A stretch of 64,000 nucleotides of DNA, taken from Ruicaihuangia caeni (lineage in GTDB: Bacteria > Actinomycetota > Actinomycetes > Actinomycetales > Microbacteriaceae). The position numbers and the translations under genes were made by a program. The stretch is from positions 992,001 through 1,056,000 of the forward strand of contig NZ_JASATX010000001.1 of NCBI RefSeq assembly GCF_029952955.1, read 5' to 3'. This document shows, piece after piece, positions 46,035 through 55,039 of the stretch. The stretch's first letter is position 1; each line of letters opens with the position of its first letter. Under the pieces are notes generated by a model. The model was not told the origin of the DNA. It was given only the letters and a program-made list of their open reading frames with translations, and did no database searches.

Positions 46035-46607
46035 ATGTCGTCCACCACACGCCTCGTCGTGCTCGGCGCCGTGTACCAGTTCCAGCCGGTGCATGGCTAC
46101 TTCCTGCGCAGAGAACTGCTGACCTGGCATGTCGACGAGTGGGCGAACATCCAACCCGGCTCGATCTACAACGCATTGCGTTCGTTGAAGAAGGACGGCT
46201 ACATCAGCGAGGCGGGCGTAGAGATCGAGGGCAACCGCCCCGAGCGCACGACCTATGAACTCACGCCGGAGGGCGAGGTCGAGTTCATGCGGATGCTGCG
46301 CCGCGCCCTCTGGACGGTCGAGACCTTCGACATCAAGCCCATCATGGCCACGACCTCGTTCATGTACGCGCTCAAGCGGGGCGAGGTGATCGAGGCCCTG
46401 GAGCATCGCATCCATGAGATCGACGCGCGCATCAAGAGCAACTCATACGAGATCGACGACGTGGAGCGGTCGAGCTCGACGCCGAAGTATGTGCGCGAAT
46501 TCTTCGAGTACTCGACTGCTCGTCTGCGCGGCGAGCAGGAGTGGGCGCGCCAACTGCGCGGCCGGCTCGAGGCGGGCGAGTACCGTTTCGCCGGCGAGAC
46601 CGCCTGA
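46035..46607 (+). CDS. PadR-family transcriptional regulator
   Basis: 190 residues. PadR winged helix at the N-terminus (LVVLGAVYQFQPVHGYFLRREL...WANIQPGSIYNALRSLKKDGYISEAGVE...RPERTTYELTPEG) and a C-terminal coiled dimerisation domain of the Vir_act_alpha_C type. PadR proteins mostly repress a neighbouring gene until a small, often aromatic, ligand binds. Divergent to the flavin reductase gene; a stop-side hairpin separates it from the monooxygenase gene. An ATG three codons earlier is possible. Confidence 0.92.
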   Translation: MSSTTRLVVLGAVYQFQPVHGYFLRRELLTWHVDEWANIQPGSIYNALRSLKKDGYISEAGVEIEGNRPERTTYELTPEGEVEFMRMLRRALWTVETFDIKPIMATTSFMYALKRGEVIEALEHRIHEIDARIKSNSYEIDDVERSSSTPKYVREFFEYSTARLRGEQEWARQLRGRLEAGEYRFAGETA

Positions 46608-46690
46608 GCGCACCGGGCGCCGCCGCTCCATAGAAAACCAGATACGACCCCCGGCAGTGCGCAGGATGCCGACACAAGCCTCCCGACGGC

Positions 46691-46731
46691 GCATCCGGCC
46701 GGCGGAGCATGGCACCAAGCCGGCCGGATGC
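46691..46731. terminator. Bidirectional hairpin between padR and the monooxygenase gene
   Basis: GCATCCGGCCGGC pairs perfectly with GCCGGCCGGATGC (13 bp, 15-base loop). It lies between two convergent stops. Confidence 0.75.
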
Positions 46732-46741
46732 TGTCAGTGCC

Positions 46742-48100
46742 CTACCGCGCTGCCGCGAGCTGCGCCCGGTACGCGGCGCCCGGGTGGTCATCGCGCAGCA
46801 CCGGCGAAGGCGTGCCGACCAGGCGCTCGCGCAGGCTCTCACCCTGGTAGTCCTGGGCAGCGACACCTCGCTCGCGCAGGATCGGGAGCACCTGCTCGAC
46901 GAAGTCGACCGTCGACATGGGTTGCACCACCGGAGTGAGCAGGAACCCGTCGAGGTCAGCGCGCTCCGCCAGCTCGCACATCGCATCGGCGACGTCTTCG
47001 GCGGTGCCGACCACCGGCTTTCCTCGCACGCCATATGCGTGCCAGTCCTTCAGCACGTCACCCACGGTGAGCCCGGCGAAGCGCTGCACCTGAGTCTGCG
47101 ACATCTCGGTGTGCAGCTCCGTCATCGGCGTATCAGGAGCGTACGACGACAGGTCAAGGCCAGTGAACATGGCGTACGAGGCCACCGCTACCTCCGGCCG
47201 CTGCGATTCGAGAATCAGTTCGAACTTTCGCTGCGCTTCCTCACGAGTCGCGCCGACGACGCACGAGAAGGCCGACATGATCTTCAAGGAATCGGCGGCG
47301 CGACCCGCCGCGACGGCCTCGGCCCGAATGGCCCGTACCTGATCAGGCAGCTTCGATGGTGAGCCGCCGAGGAAGATGCACTCCCCGTGCGTGCCGCCGA
47401 ACTTGCGACCTCGGTCTGACGAGCCGGCCTGGAACAGCACGGGCGTGCCCTGCGGCGAGTAGGAGGTGTTCCCGTAGCCGCGCGAGCGGAAGAAGGGCCC
47501 TTCGTGCTCAATGCGGTGCACCTTGGCCGGATCGGCGTACCGCCCCGCCTTATCGCGTTGGAGCGCGTCGGGCTCCCAGCATCCTTCCCACAGCTTGTAG
47601 ACGACCTCCATGAAGTCGTCAGCCATGTCATAGCGCTTGTCATGCGCGACCATGGGCATCCCGAACGCCTCGACCGCCGTCTCGGCCGTGCCCGTGGTGA
47701 CGACGTTCCAGCCGACCCGACCCTTCGAGATGTGGTCGAGGGTCGCCATGCGGCGGGCGAATGAGTACGGCTGCTCCAGCAGCGTCGAGCCGGTCACGAC
47801 GAGCCCGAGGCGCGTGGTTGCTGCCACGAGCGCGGCCGCGACGATGGCCGGGTCGAGGCGCGGCAAGTCGAGCCCCTCCTCAGAGCTGATCGGCAACCGC
47901 TCGCCGTCGACCTCCGACCAGCCCCACGCGTCGGCGAGGAAGAGGAAGTCGAGGCGGGCGTCTTCGCACATGCGCGCGATCTTGACCCAGTAGTCGAGCG
48001 ATTCGAAGTGGTCGCGCTCGTTCGCCGGATGCCGCCAGGTGGCGGTTCCGGAGTCGTTCGCCTGGGCGTTCTCGAAGAGACCAAAGCGAAGCATTTTCAT
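46742..48100 (-). CDS. NtaA/SnaA/DszA-type FMNH2-dependent monooxygenase
   Basis: 452 residues of the bacterial luciferase superfamily, NtaA/SnaA/DszA branch: FLADAWG, DPAIVAAALVAATTRLGLVVTGST, ARRMATLDHISKGRVGWNVVTTG, and GTPVLFQAGSSDRGRKFGGTHGE. Enzymes of this group oxidise amines, N-heterocycles or organosulfur compounds with reduced flavin from a separate reductase. Last gene of the minus-strand transporter operon, 52 bp after the permease. The substrate is presumably what the ABC system imports, but it cannot be named from sequence. Confidence 0.92.
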   Translation of the reverse strand: MKMLRFGLFENAQANDSGTATWRHPANERDHFESLDYWVKIARMCEDARLDFLFLADAWGWSEVDGERLPISSEEGLDLPRLDPAIVAAALVAATTRLGLVVTGSTLLEQPYSFARRMATLDHISKGRVGWNVVTTGTAETAVEAFGMPMVAHDKRYDMADDFMEVVYKLWEGCWEPDALQRDKAGRYADPAKVHRIEHEGPFFRSRGYGNTSYSPQGTPVLFQAGSSDRGRKFGGTHGECIFLGGSPSKLPDQVRAIRAEAVAAGRAADSLKIMSAFSCVVGATREEAQRKFELILESQRPEVAVASYAMFTGLDLSSYAPDTPMTELHTEMSQTQVQRFAGLTVGDVLKDWHAYGVRGKPVVGTAEDVADAMCELAERADLDGFLLTPVVQPMSTVDFVEQVLPILRERGVAAQDYQGESLRERLVGTPSPVLRDDHPGAAYRAQLAAAR

Positions 48101-48152
48101 TTCTTTGCTCCTTGTGTGGGAGAGAACGCTGCCGACGCGATGCGGCAGCAGG

Positions 48153-49049
48153 TCAGCGGGCGACGGTCTCCCCGTCGCTCCACCAGAGCACGCGGTTGCG
48201 AACCAGTGCGAGGAAGGAGACGATCAGCACGCCGAGCACGCAGAGCAGCACGATGCTGGCCCACGTCACCGGCAGGTTGGCCTGTGCGGCGGCGATCGTC
48301 ACGAGCGAGCCGAGACCGGCCTGCTGCCCGGCGGCCACGAACTCGGCCACTGCCGCGCCGACGATCGCGAGCGGCAACGCCACGCGCAGCCCGGCGAACA
48401 CGAAGGGCATGCTCCCGGGGAAGCGCAGATCGCGGAAGATCTCCCAGCGGCTCGCATGCAGCGTGCGCATCACATCGAGCGTGCGTTGGTCGACGTCGCG
48501 CAGGCCCGCGAGCGAGTTGACCAGCATCGGGAAGAAGACCACGAGAGCTGTGACGATGTACTTCGGCATCATGCCGAAGCCGAAGGCCACGACGAGCGCG
48601 GGCGCGATCGCGACGATCGGCGTGACCATGATCACGACGAAGAGCGGCATCACGGCGCGCTCCATGATCTCGAACTCGGCCATGACCACGGCGATGAGGA
48701 ATCCGACGAGGATGCCGGCAGTAGCACCGATCACCACCTCTTGCAGGGTCACGAGCATGTTGACCCAGTACATCTGCGGATCGCGCAGCAGACTTGCCAC
48801 GATCGCGTCGATGGTGGGGATGACGTAGGGGTTGGCCAGCGCGAGCAACTGCCACACGACGGCGACGATCACGAAGGTGACGGCGGGCGGCAGCCAGATG
48901 CGCCACTTGTACCAGCGCCTCGACGCGGGCACGTGGCGGCCGGGATGCCGGGGCTTGCGACGACCGCTCGGCACAGCGCTCGCGGTACCGACGGTCGCTG
49001 TGGCCTCCGTCGCGGTCAACTGGGCGCCGCGCACGCGAACCTCGGTCAT
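48153..49049 (-). CDS. ABC transporter permease (SsuC/ThiX/TauC-like)
   Basis: 298 residues. N-terminal basic cytoplasmic region, then six membrane helices. The EAA-like loop reads RTLHASRWEIFRDLRFPGSMPFVFAGLRVALPLAIVGAAVAEF, typical for nitrate/sulfonate/taurine and pyrimidine-precursor importers. The ATG overlaps the ATPase stop (ATGA). Confidence 0.93.
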   Translation of the reverse strand: MTEVRVRGAQLTATEATATVGTASAVPSGRRKPRHPGRHVPASRRWYKWRIWLPPAVTFVIVAVVWQLLALANPYVIPTIDAIVASLLRDPQMYWVNMLVTLQEVVIGATAGILVGFLIAVVMAEFEIMERAVMPLFVVIMVTPIVAIAPALVVAFGFGMMPKYIVTALVVFFPMLVNSLAGLRDVDQRTLDVMRTLHASRWEIFRDLRFPGSMPFVFAGLRVALPLAIVGAAVAEFVAAGQQAGLGSLVTIAAAQANLPVTWASIVLLCVLGVLIVSFLALVRNRVLWWSDGETVAR

Positions 49050-50020
49050 CGCGTCTCCCCCGTTCCACCGGCCGCCGCGTCTGCGGCGCCGGGCTCCATG
49101 ACGGCGCGAAGCTTCGCGCGCACGATGCCTTCGAGATCACGGAACTCGTCGGTCGCGTAGTCGTCGACGCTCCGCGGACGCGGCAGGTCGACATCGATGA
49201 TCTCGGCGATGCGCCCCGGATGCGCAGCCATCACGACGATGCGGTCGGAGAGCATGATCGCCTCGGGCACCGAGTGGGTGATGAAGATCACGGCCTTGCG
49301 GTTCGACTGCCAGAAGTCGAGCAGGCCCATGCGCTGCTGATCGCGGTTCATCTCGTCGAGTGCCGAGAAGGGCTCGTCCATCAGGAGCACGCTCGGGTCG
49401 AACACGAAGGCGCGAGCGATGGCGACGCGCTGCTGCATGCCGCCGGAGAGCTGCGCCGGATACTTGTCGATCGCGTGGCCGAGCCCGAACGATTCGAGCA
49501 GCTCGACCGGGTCGCGCATCGACCGGCCGCCGTTGGCGCCGCGGTTGACCGACATCGGCAGCGTTACGTTGTCGAGCACCGTGCGCCATGGCATGAGGGC
49601 AGGCGACTGCGGCACGAGGCCGATCATCTTGTTCTTGGTGGCGGCGCTCACGGGGTTGCCATCGACGGTCACTTCACCGCCGTCGGCGTCCGTGAGCCCT
49701 GCGATCACCTTGAGGAGCGTCGACTTGCCGCATCCGCTCGGTCCGATGACCGAGACGAACTCGCCCATGCCGACACTGAGGTCGATGCCGTCGAGCACGA
49801 GCGTGCGCGATTCGTCGGTGCCGAAGCTCTTGGAGACATTGCTGATGCGCACTCCGCCGGTACGCGCGGCCGCCTGCACTGCTGCTTCCGTGGCCGCTTG
49901 CGAACCGGCTCCCGCCCCGGCGAGGGGGGCCCGGGTGGGCCCGCCCTCGTCGAGCGGCATCGCCTCGTGCGCGAGACGCTGCTGGTCGTGCTGTTGTTGC
50001 GCGGGCATGGAGTTGCTCAC
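49046..50020 (-). CDS. ABC transporter ATP-binding protein (SsuB/ThiZ/TauB-like)
   Basis: 324 residues. Walker A GPSGCGKST, Q-loop LVPQSPALMPW, signature LSGGMQQRVAIARAF, Walker B VLLMDEPFSALD, H-loop ITHSV. An N-terminal extension of about 50 low-complexity residues precedes the domain. The GTG overlaps the binding-protein stop (GTGA), which fixes the start. Confidence 0.94.
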   Translation of the reverse strand: MSNSMPAQQQHDQQRLAHEAMPLDEGGPTRAPLAGAGAGSQAATEAAVQAAARTGGVRISNVSKSFGTDESRTLVLDGIDLSVGMGEFVSVIGPSGCGKSTLLKVIAGLTDADGGEVTVDGNPVSAATKNKMIGLVPQSPALMPWRTVLDNVTLPMSVNRGANGGRSMRDPVELLESFGLGHAIDKYPAQLSGGMQQRVAIARAFVFDPSVLLMDEPFSALDEMNRDQQRMGLLDFWQSNRKAVIFITHSVPEAIMLSDRIVVMAAHPGRIAEIIDVDLPRPRSVDDYATDEFRDLEGIVRAKLRAVMEPGAADAAAGGTGETR

Positions 50021-51126
50021 TCGCCCGGCCAGATGAGCTCGCCGTTGTCGTCGTACAGGCCGGCGACGAGTTCGGTGTCCATCATCTCGCTGAGGGCAGG
50101 CAGGTCGGTGAGCCCGCCGTACTCCTGCACCAGCTCGTACTCCGACTGCCACTGCTCCTCGGTCTGCACACCCGGCGGAAGGTCAGGGTTGCTGCGAACC
50201 CATGTCGACTCGACGCCCCACGTGCGCTCCTGCTGGTCGCGCGGGAAAGCCTCGCCCTGGTTGTTCTCAGCGGCGAGCTCGCTGATCATGTCGATGCACT
50301 CGTCCTTGTCGGTGAGGCAGAAGTCGAGCGCCTTGAGCGTGGCCCGCATGAAGTCGGCAACGACCTCACGGTTCTTCTCGAGGAACTCGCTGTTCACCTC
50401 CATGACGTTGTAGGTGCCCTGCACGCCGAGGTCGTCGGGCAGGAACTCGTTGAACGGCTCCCCCATCGCCTTGAGCGTCTGCGGCTGGTTCGAGGCGTAG
50501 CCGACGATCGCGTCGACCTGGCCCCGGGGCACGACAGTGGGGTCGTAGTTGGTCATCTTCACCAGCTCGACCTTCGACACGTCGACGCCCGCCTGGTCGA
50601 GCATCTTCGACGCGGTGGGCGTCAGGTTGATGAAGTAACCCAGCGTGCCGCCTTCGAGGTCCTTGAGGCTCTTGATCTTCTCGTTGGCGAAGATCGAGAA
50701 GGGCGAGACGCTGCCATAGGTCGCGATGGCCGTGAGGTTGCGGCTATTGGCGGCGGCCAGCATGACGTCGGATGCCGAGCCCAACGCGGTGAACTGCGCC
50801 TGCCCCGAGGAGACGAGCTGCTGCCCGTTGGCACCCGAGGCGTTGATCTCGACGTCGAGACACAGCGCATCGAAGTAGCCCAACTCTTCGGCGAGGAACA
50901 CGTCGAGCTGCCCCGCGCTCGCCGAGTAGCCGTAACCGGAGATATAGGTGATGGTGCCAACGTCGGCGTTGCGCTCACAGGCCGCCTGGTCGATGAGCAC
51001 ATCCTCATCGACCGGATCGGAACCGGGAGCGGGGCCGCCTGCGCAAGCGGTGAGAGTGAGTGCTGCGGTGAGCGCTCCGGCTGCGATGAGACCGCTTCGC
51101 CGTGCGCCTTCAAGGAGATTGATCAC
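50017..51126 (-). CDS. ABC transporter substrate-binding lipoprotein (NMT1/THI5-like)
   Basis: 369 residues. Signal peptide with lipobox LTAC (about residues 25-28). The mature part is a type II periplasmic-binding fold of the NMT1/THI5-like group: TITYISGYGYSASAGQLDVFLAEELGYFDALCLDVEI, GQQLVSSGQAQFTALGSASDVMLAA, LKDLEGGTLGYF. The family binds thiamine pyrimidine precursors, nitrate, sulfonates, riboflavin precursors or other small heterocycles. First gene of its operon, with a strong inverted repeat just upstream. GTG start. Confidence 0.92.
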   Translation of the reverse strand: MINLLEGARRSGLIAAGALTAALTLTACAGGPAPGSDPVDEDVLIDQAACERNADVGTITYISGYGYSASAGQLDVFLAEELGYFDALCLDVEINASGANGQQLVSSGQAQFTALGSASDVMLAAANSRNLTAIATYGSVSPFSIFANEKIKSLKDLEGGTLGYFINLTPTASKMLDQAGVDVSKVELVKMTNYDPTVVPRGQVDAIVGYASNQPQTLKAMGEPFNEFLPDDLGVQGTYNVMEVNSEFLEKNREVVADFMRATLKALDFCLTDKDECIDMISELAAENNQGEAFPRDQQERTWGVESTWVRSNPDLPPGVQTEEQWQSEYELVQEYGGLTDLPALSEMMDTELVAGLYDDNGELIWPGE

Positions 51127-51169
51127 GAGAGTGCAAGTTCCTTCCTAGGCCTGGTCCGTCATTGGATGG

Positions 51170-51203
51170 CTAGTTCAACGTAACATATTCAAAGTTGAAC
51201 TAG
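51170..51203. promoter_or_regulatory. Operator-like inverted repeat upstream of the ABC operon
   Basis: CTAGTTCAAC (51170-51179) and GTTGAACTAG (51194-51203) form a perfect 10-bp inverted repeat with a 14-bp spacer, 44 bp before the binding-protein start. The spacer holds ATATTCAA, which also occurs in the padR operator. Very AT-rich compared with its surroundings. It may also control the divergent ddh gene. Confidence 0.65.
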
Positions 51204-51248
51204 TCGGGCTTTTTTCGCGACACGCTGGGCGTGAAACGATAGACGACG

Positions 51249-52232
51249 ATGAACGACAAGATTCGAATCGGCATAGCGGGGTACGGCAACCTAGGGCGCG
51301 GCGTCGAAGCCGCCATCGCGAAGAACTCCGACATGGAGCTCGTCGGCGTATTCACGCGGCGGGATCCCCAGACAGTGAGCGCGGCAGCCGGCACAGCGGT
51401 CTTCCCCTGGAGCGCTCTCGCGGACCACCGCGACACCATCGATGTGCTGGTGCTGTGCGGCGGGTCGAAGAGCGACCTCCCCGTGCAGAGCCCGGAGCTC
51501 GCGGCGTCGTTCAACATCGTCGACAGCTACGACACTCACGCGCGCATCCCCGAGCACTTTGCGGCCGTCGACGCTGCCGCGGCCGAGGCCGGCACGACCG
51601 CCTTGATCTCGGCGGGCTGGGATCCGGGGCTGTTCTCGCTGAATCGCGTGTTCGGCGAGGCGGTGCTCCCAGACGGCGAGACCTACACGTTCTGGGGCCG
51701 CGGCCTCAGCCAGGGCCACTCCGACGCGATCCGCCGCCTCGACGGTGTCGCCGGGGGCGTGCAGTACACCCTGCCCGTGGAGGCAGCGATCGAACAGGTG
51801 CGCAGCGGCATCCGTCCCGCATTGTCGACCCGTGAGAAGCACACCCGCGAGTGCTTCGTGGTGCTCGAAGATGGCGCGGATGCCGAGGCAGTGCGCGAGG
51901 CGATCGTCACCATGCCCGACTACTTCGCCGACTACGACACCACCGTGCACTTCATCTCTGCCGAGGAGCTCGCACGCGACCACGCGGCAATGCCGCACGG
52001 CGGCTTCGTGATCCGGAGCGGCAACACCAGCGCCGAGCACTCGCAGGTGGTCGAGTACCGCCTCGCCCTCGACAGCAACCCCGAGTTCACCTCGAGCGTG
52101 CTGGTCGCGTATGCGCGTGCGGTGCACCGACTGGCCGCGGCGGGTCAGCACGGAGCCAAGACCGTATTCGACGTGCCGCCCGGGCTGCTGTCGCCCCGCT
52201 CCCCCGAGGAACTGCGCGCCGAACTGCTGTAG
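51249..52232 (+). CDS. ddh: meso-Diaminopimelate D-dehydrogenase
   Basis: 327 residues. NADP-binding Rossmann start IRIGIAGYGNLGRGVEAAI, SYDTHARIPEHFAAVDAAA, SAGWDPGLFSLNRVFGEAVLP and GRGLSQGHSDAIRR are the family motifs. It reductively aminates L-2-amino-6-oxopimelate (from tetrahydrodipicolinate) in a one-step route to meso-DAP and lysine. Divergent to the ABC operon. The MurE in this window looks unable to use DAP, so the DAP made here would mainly feed lysine synthesis. Confidence 0.94.
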   Translation: MNDKIRIGIAGYGNLGRGVEAAIAKNSDMELVGVFTRRDPQTVSAAAGTAVFPWSALADHRDTIDVLVLCGGSKSDLPVQSPELAASFNIVDSYDTHARIPEHFAAVDAAAAEAGTTALISAGWDPGLFSLNRVFGEAVLPDGETYTFWGRGLSQGHSDAIRRLDGVAGGVQYTLPVEAAIEQVRSGIRPALSTREKHTRECFVVLEDGADAEAVREAIVTMPDYFADYDTTVHFISAEELARDHAAMPHGGFVIRSGNTSAEHSQVVEYRLALDSNPEFTSSVLVAYARAVHRLAAAGQHGAKTVFDVPPGLLSPRSPEELRAELL

Positions 52233-52256
52233 GCCGGCCGCCGCCTCCAGCGGCGA

Positions 52257-52865
52257 TCAGGCGAGCTGCAGCGTCGTCAGGCACGTCGGATCGTCGGCTC
52301 CAGTCGAGACCTCGGTCGTGCCGATGCGGCCGTCGTGCTCGACGTGGACCGTGAGCACCCGGTCGGCGGGCAGCCAGTAGCCGATGAAGCCGTTGTCGAA
52401 GGTGCGCGTGCTCTCGTCGAGCAGCACCTCGCCGGTCGCCTCGTCGGTGATCCGCACGGTGATGTCTTCGTTCTGCAGTTCACCGACGCACGTGGTGAGG
52501 CTGTGGAAGGTGCAGGCGTGCGTGACGTCGACGAACGGTGCCATCGAGAGATAGAACTGGTCGTCTGGCAACGCGATCGGCGCGGCCGCGTCCATGTTCT
52601 CCGGCGAGCCGACGAGCAGCATGTCGGGGCGCACCGAGACGACGAGGTCGTCGGGGCGGTCGGCGAGCGGCATCCGATCGAGCTCGTCGACGAGCGATAC
52701 CGGGTCGAGTCCGTCGAGACCGTGCTCGGCAAGGATGCTGTGCGCCTCGCCATCGCGGCCCGACTCGGAGTTGCCGGCCGAAGTCGGTGAGCACCCGGCG
52801 AGCGCCAGAGCAGCCACCGCTGCGGTGATCAGGACTTTGGAACCGGCACGCAATGTCTCTCGCAC
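52257..52865 (-). CDS. CueP-like metal-binding lipoprotein
   Basis: 202 residues. Lipobox LAGC (C25), then MAPFVDVTHACTFHSLTTCVGEL and a C-terminal DDPTCLTTLQLA, with three conserved cysteines (C118, C126, C195) and a His between the first two, as in CueP proteins. In Salmonella CueP is a periplasmic copper-binding protein. Here it would be anchored on the outside of the membrane. It stands alone between ddh and the FAD oxidase and has no copper regulator beside it. Confidence 0.85.
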   Translation of the reverse strand: MRETLRAGSKVLITAAVAALALAGCSPTSAGNSESGRDGEAHSILAEHGLDGLDPVSLVDELDRMPLADRPDDLVVSVRPDMLLVGSPENMDAAAPIALPDDQFYLSMAPFVDVTHACTFHSLTTCVGELQNEDITVRITDEATGEVLLDESTRTFDNGFIGYWLPADRVLTVHVEHDGRIGTTEVSTGADDPTCLTTLQLA

Positions 52866-53060
52866 GCCTCGAATCTAGCGAGCGAGCGCGGCCCAGTCTG
52901 GGGCGGCTCTCAGCCGCGCGTGCCCATGTCGGCCAGCACGCGCGGATGCCTCTTGACCGGGTTCATCGCGAGGCGCATACTCCCTGCAAAGCGCCGGGGC
53001 CGGCATCCACCCGCCCGAGTGAACCAGGCCGTCGACGCGAGCGATGAGGCAGGTGCCGCC

Positions 53061-54455
53061 ATGCGGGATATCAACTCGGCCGCCGAACTGCAGAGGGCGC
53101 TCACCTACCCTCTGGTGCGTCCCGACGATCCGGACTACGCCGCTGCGGTCAGCTGCTTCAACCTGGCGACGAAGCACGAACCGGATGTGGTGGTCTTCCC
53201 GACCAATGGACGCGAGGTCGTGGCCGCGGTGAACTGGGCTCGCGACCGGGCCCTACCGATCGCCGTGCAGGCGACCGGTCACGGGCACGCCGAGACCATG
53301 TACGGCGGGATGCTCATCAACACGAGCCGCATGCAAGAGGTGCAGATCAAACCGATCGACCGCACCGCAACCGTCGGCGCCGGCGTCAAGTGGAAGAGCG
53401 TGCACGAGCGCTCGGCCATGCACGGCCTCTTCGGATTGTCAGGCTCGACCGGCGACGTCGGCGTCGTCGGATACACGCTCGGAGGCGGTCTGCCGGTGCT
53501 CGGCCGAGCGTACGGCTTCGCGGCAGACCGGGTGCGCGAGTGCGAGCTGGTGACCGTCGACGGTGGCCTCCACACCGTGAACGCCGAGAGCGATCCTGAG
53601 CTCTTCGAACTGCTGCGCGGCGGGAAGGGCAACCTCGGCATCGTCACCTCGATGACGTTCGACCTGCTGCCGATCGGGGCCCTCATGGCGGGCGGCATCA
53701 TGTACCCGGGTGCGGATGCTGCTGAGGTGCTCTCCGCATTCTCGGAGTGGACCGCGGCGCTCCCCCTGCAGGCATCCGCGTCGGTCGCTCTGCTCAGGGT
53801 TCCCGACATGCCGGGCGTGCCAATGCCGCTGCGCAAGCAGTTCGTGGCGCACCTGCGATTCGCGTGCGAGTGCACGACGGAGGAGGCCGATGCCCTGCTC
53901 GCGCCCATGCGGGCGGTATCGAACCCGATCATGGACACCGTGACCTCGACGACGATGCTCGAACTGGACGCGGTGCACATGGACCCGCAGGATCCCCTGC
54001 CGTTCGAAGACGCCGGCATGCTGTTGCGCGAGTTCGGCCCGGAGGCGCAGGCCGCCCTGCTGCAGCAAGTGGGAGCCGGCACGAACACGCCGCTGCTCAT
54101 GGCCGAGGTGCGGCTCATGGGCGGAGCGCTCGCGCACTCCACAGCAGTCGCGGTCCGTGGGTCGACGAGCGGGCACGATGCGATCACCGGTCGCGACGCC
54201 GCGTTCTCACTCATGGCGGTCGGCGCGCTCACCCCAACCGACGCGCCGAATGTCAGGGGTGCGCTCGAACGGCTCCTCGAGGCGATGGAACCGTACGGCA
54301 ATGGCTACACCATGGTGAACTTCCGCGGTCGCCTCAACGGCGTCACGTCGCACCTGCACAGCTGGTCACCTGCGGTGCGCGCCCGGCTCGCCCGGGCCAA
54401 GGCGCACTATGACCCGGGCGACCTCATGCACTACGGCGATTCAGCGCTCGCCTGA
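53061..54455 (+). CDS. FAD-dependent oxidase (FAD_binding_4/BBE-type)
   Basis: 464 residues from MRDINSAAELQRAL; a GTG at 53019 and further upstream starts are open. PCMH-type FAD domain: PDVVVFPTNGREVVAAVNWARD, the ATGHGHAETMYGG motif (His probably covalently bound to FAD), GSTGDVGVVGYTLGGGLPVLGRAYG, and GGKGNLGIVTSMTF. A berberine-bridge type C-terminal segment ends ARAKAHYDPGDLMHYG (NPxNxF-like region diverged). Oxidises an alcohol or amine with O2; substrate unknown. Its last 25 bp overlap the convergent isochorismatase-like gene. Confidence 0.9.
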   Translation: MRDINSAAELQRALTYPLVRPDDPDYAAAVSCFNLATKHEPDVVVFPTNGREVVAAVNWARDRALPIAVQATGHGHAETMYGGMLINTSRMQEVQIKPIDRTATVGAGVKWKSVHERSAMHGLFGLSGSTGDVGVVGYTLGGGLPVLGRAYGFAADRVRECELVTVDGGLHTVNAESDPELFELLRGGKGNLGIVTSMTFDLLPIGALMAGGIMYPGADAAEVLSAFSEWTAALPLQASASVALLRVPDMPGVPMPLRKQFVAHLRFACECTTEEADALLAPMRAVSNPIMDTVTSTTMLELDAVHMDPQDPLPFEDAGMLLREFGPEAQAALLQQVGAGTNTPLLMAEVRLMGGALAHSTAVAVRGSTSGHDAITGRDAAFSLMAVGALTPTDAPNVRGALERLLEAMEPYGNGYTMVNFRGRLNGVTSHLHSWSPAVRARLARAKAHYDPGDLMHYGDSALA

Positions 54456-55039
54456 GCAGACTCGGCTCCCCGACGCTGAGCGCTGCCACCGACCAGCTGG
54501 GCCGTCGTCGCGAGCGTGACCATCGGAGACAGCAACTGCATCAGCGCGATCGCTTGCTCGTGCGCTGTGTCGGTGATCCCCGCGCACGCGTCGGTCACCA
54601 CAGTGACGGCCTTCCCCGCGTCGACCGCGCCTAGCACCGTCGAGAGCACACAGCAATCGGTCGCGACACCGCACACGATGAGCTGGTCGGCGTCGCCAGT
54701 GAGCGCGGCGAGCTCCGCTCCCCACTTCGAGAACGTGGGGAGCGCGAGCACCTCGTGGCTCTCGGCGGTGGGAAGGGTAAGGTCCCACGCCGGCGAGCCC
54801 GGCTCTTCGCGGCATCCGGACCAGCGATCGTAGTAGGCGCCCCAGCTTCCCCGCTCGTCGGGATCGCGGACGAACTTCGTCCAGACCACAGGGCCTGAGA
54901 ACTGCGCGACCAGGCGGGTCACATGCGCGGCCGCCCCCTCATAGCCGCGCACGTGCCATTCGCTGTCGGGTGAAGCAAACACTCGCTGCATGTCGACGAC
55001 GACCAGGGCCGTCGAATCGGTCGACGCGGGGTGGTTCAA
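54431..55039 (-). CDS. Isochorismatase-like cysteine hydrolase
   Basis: 202 residues. Catalytic triad D16 (VVVDMQRVF), K105 and C130 (GVATDCCVLST). The family includes ureidoacrylate amidohydrolase (RutB), maleamate amidase (NicF), N-carbamoylsarcosine amidase and nicotinamidase. Start is a TTG whose ATTGA overlaps the NCS1 permease stop, so the two are coupled. In this cluster a deaminating or deformylating amide hydrolysis step is likely. Confidence 0.9.
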   Translation of the reverse strand: MNHPASTDSTALVVVDMQRVFASPDSEWHVRGYEGAAAHVTRLVAQFSGPVVWTKFVRDPDERGSWGAYYDRWSGCREEPGSPAWDLTLPTAESHEVLALPTFSKWGAELAALTGDADQLIVCGVATDCCVLSTVLGAVDAGKAVTVVTDACAGITDTAHEQAIALMQLLSPMVTLATTAQLVGGSAQRRGAESAQASAESP

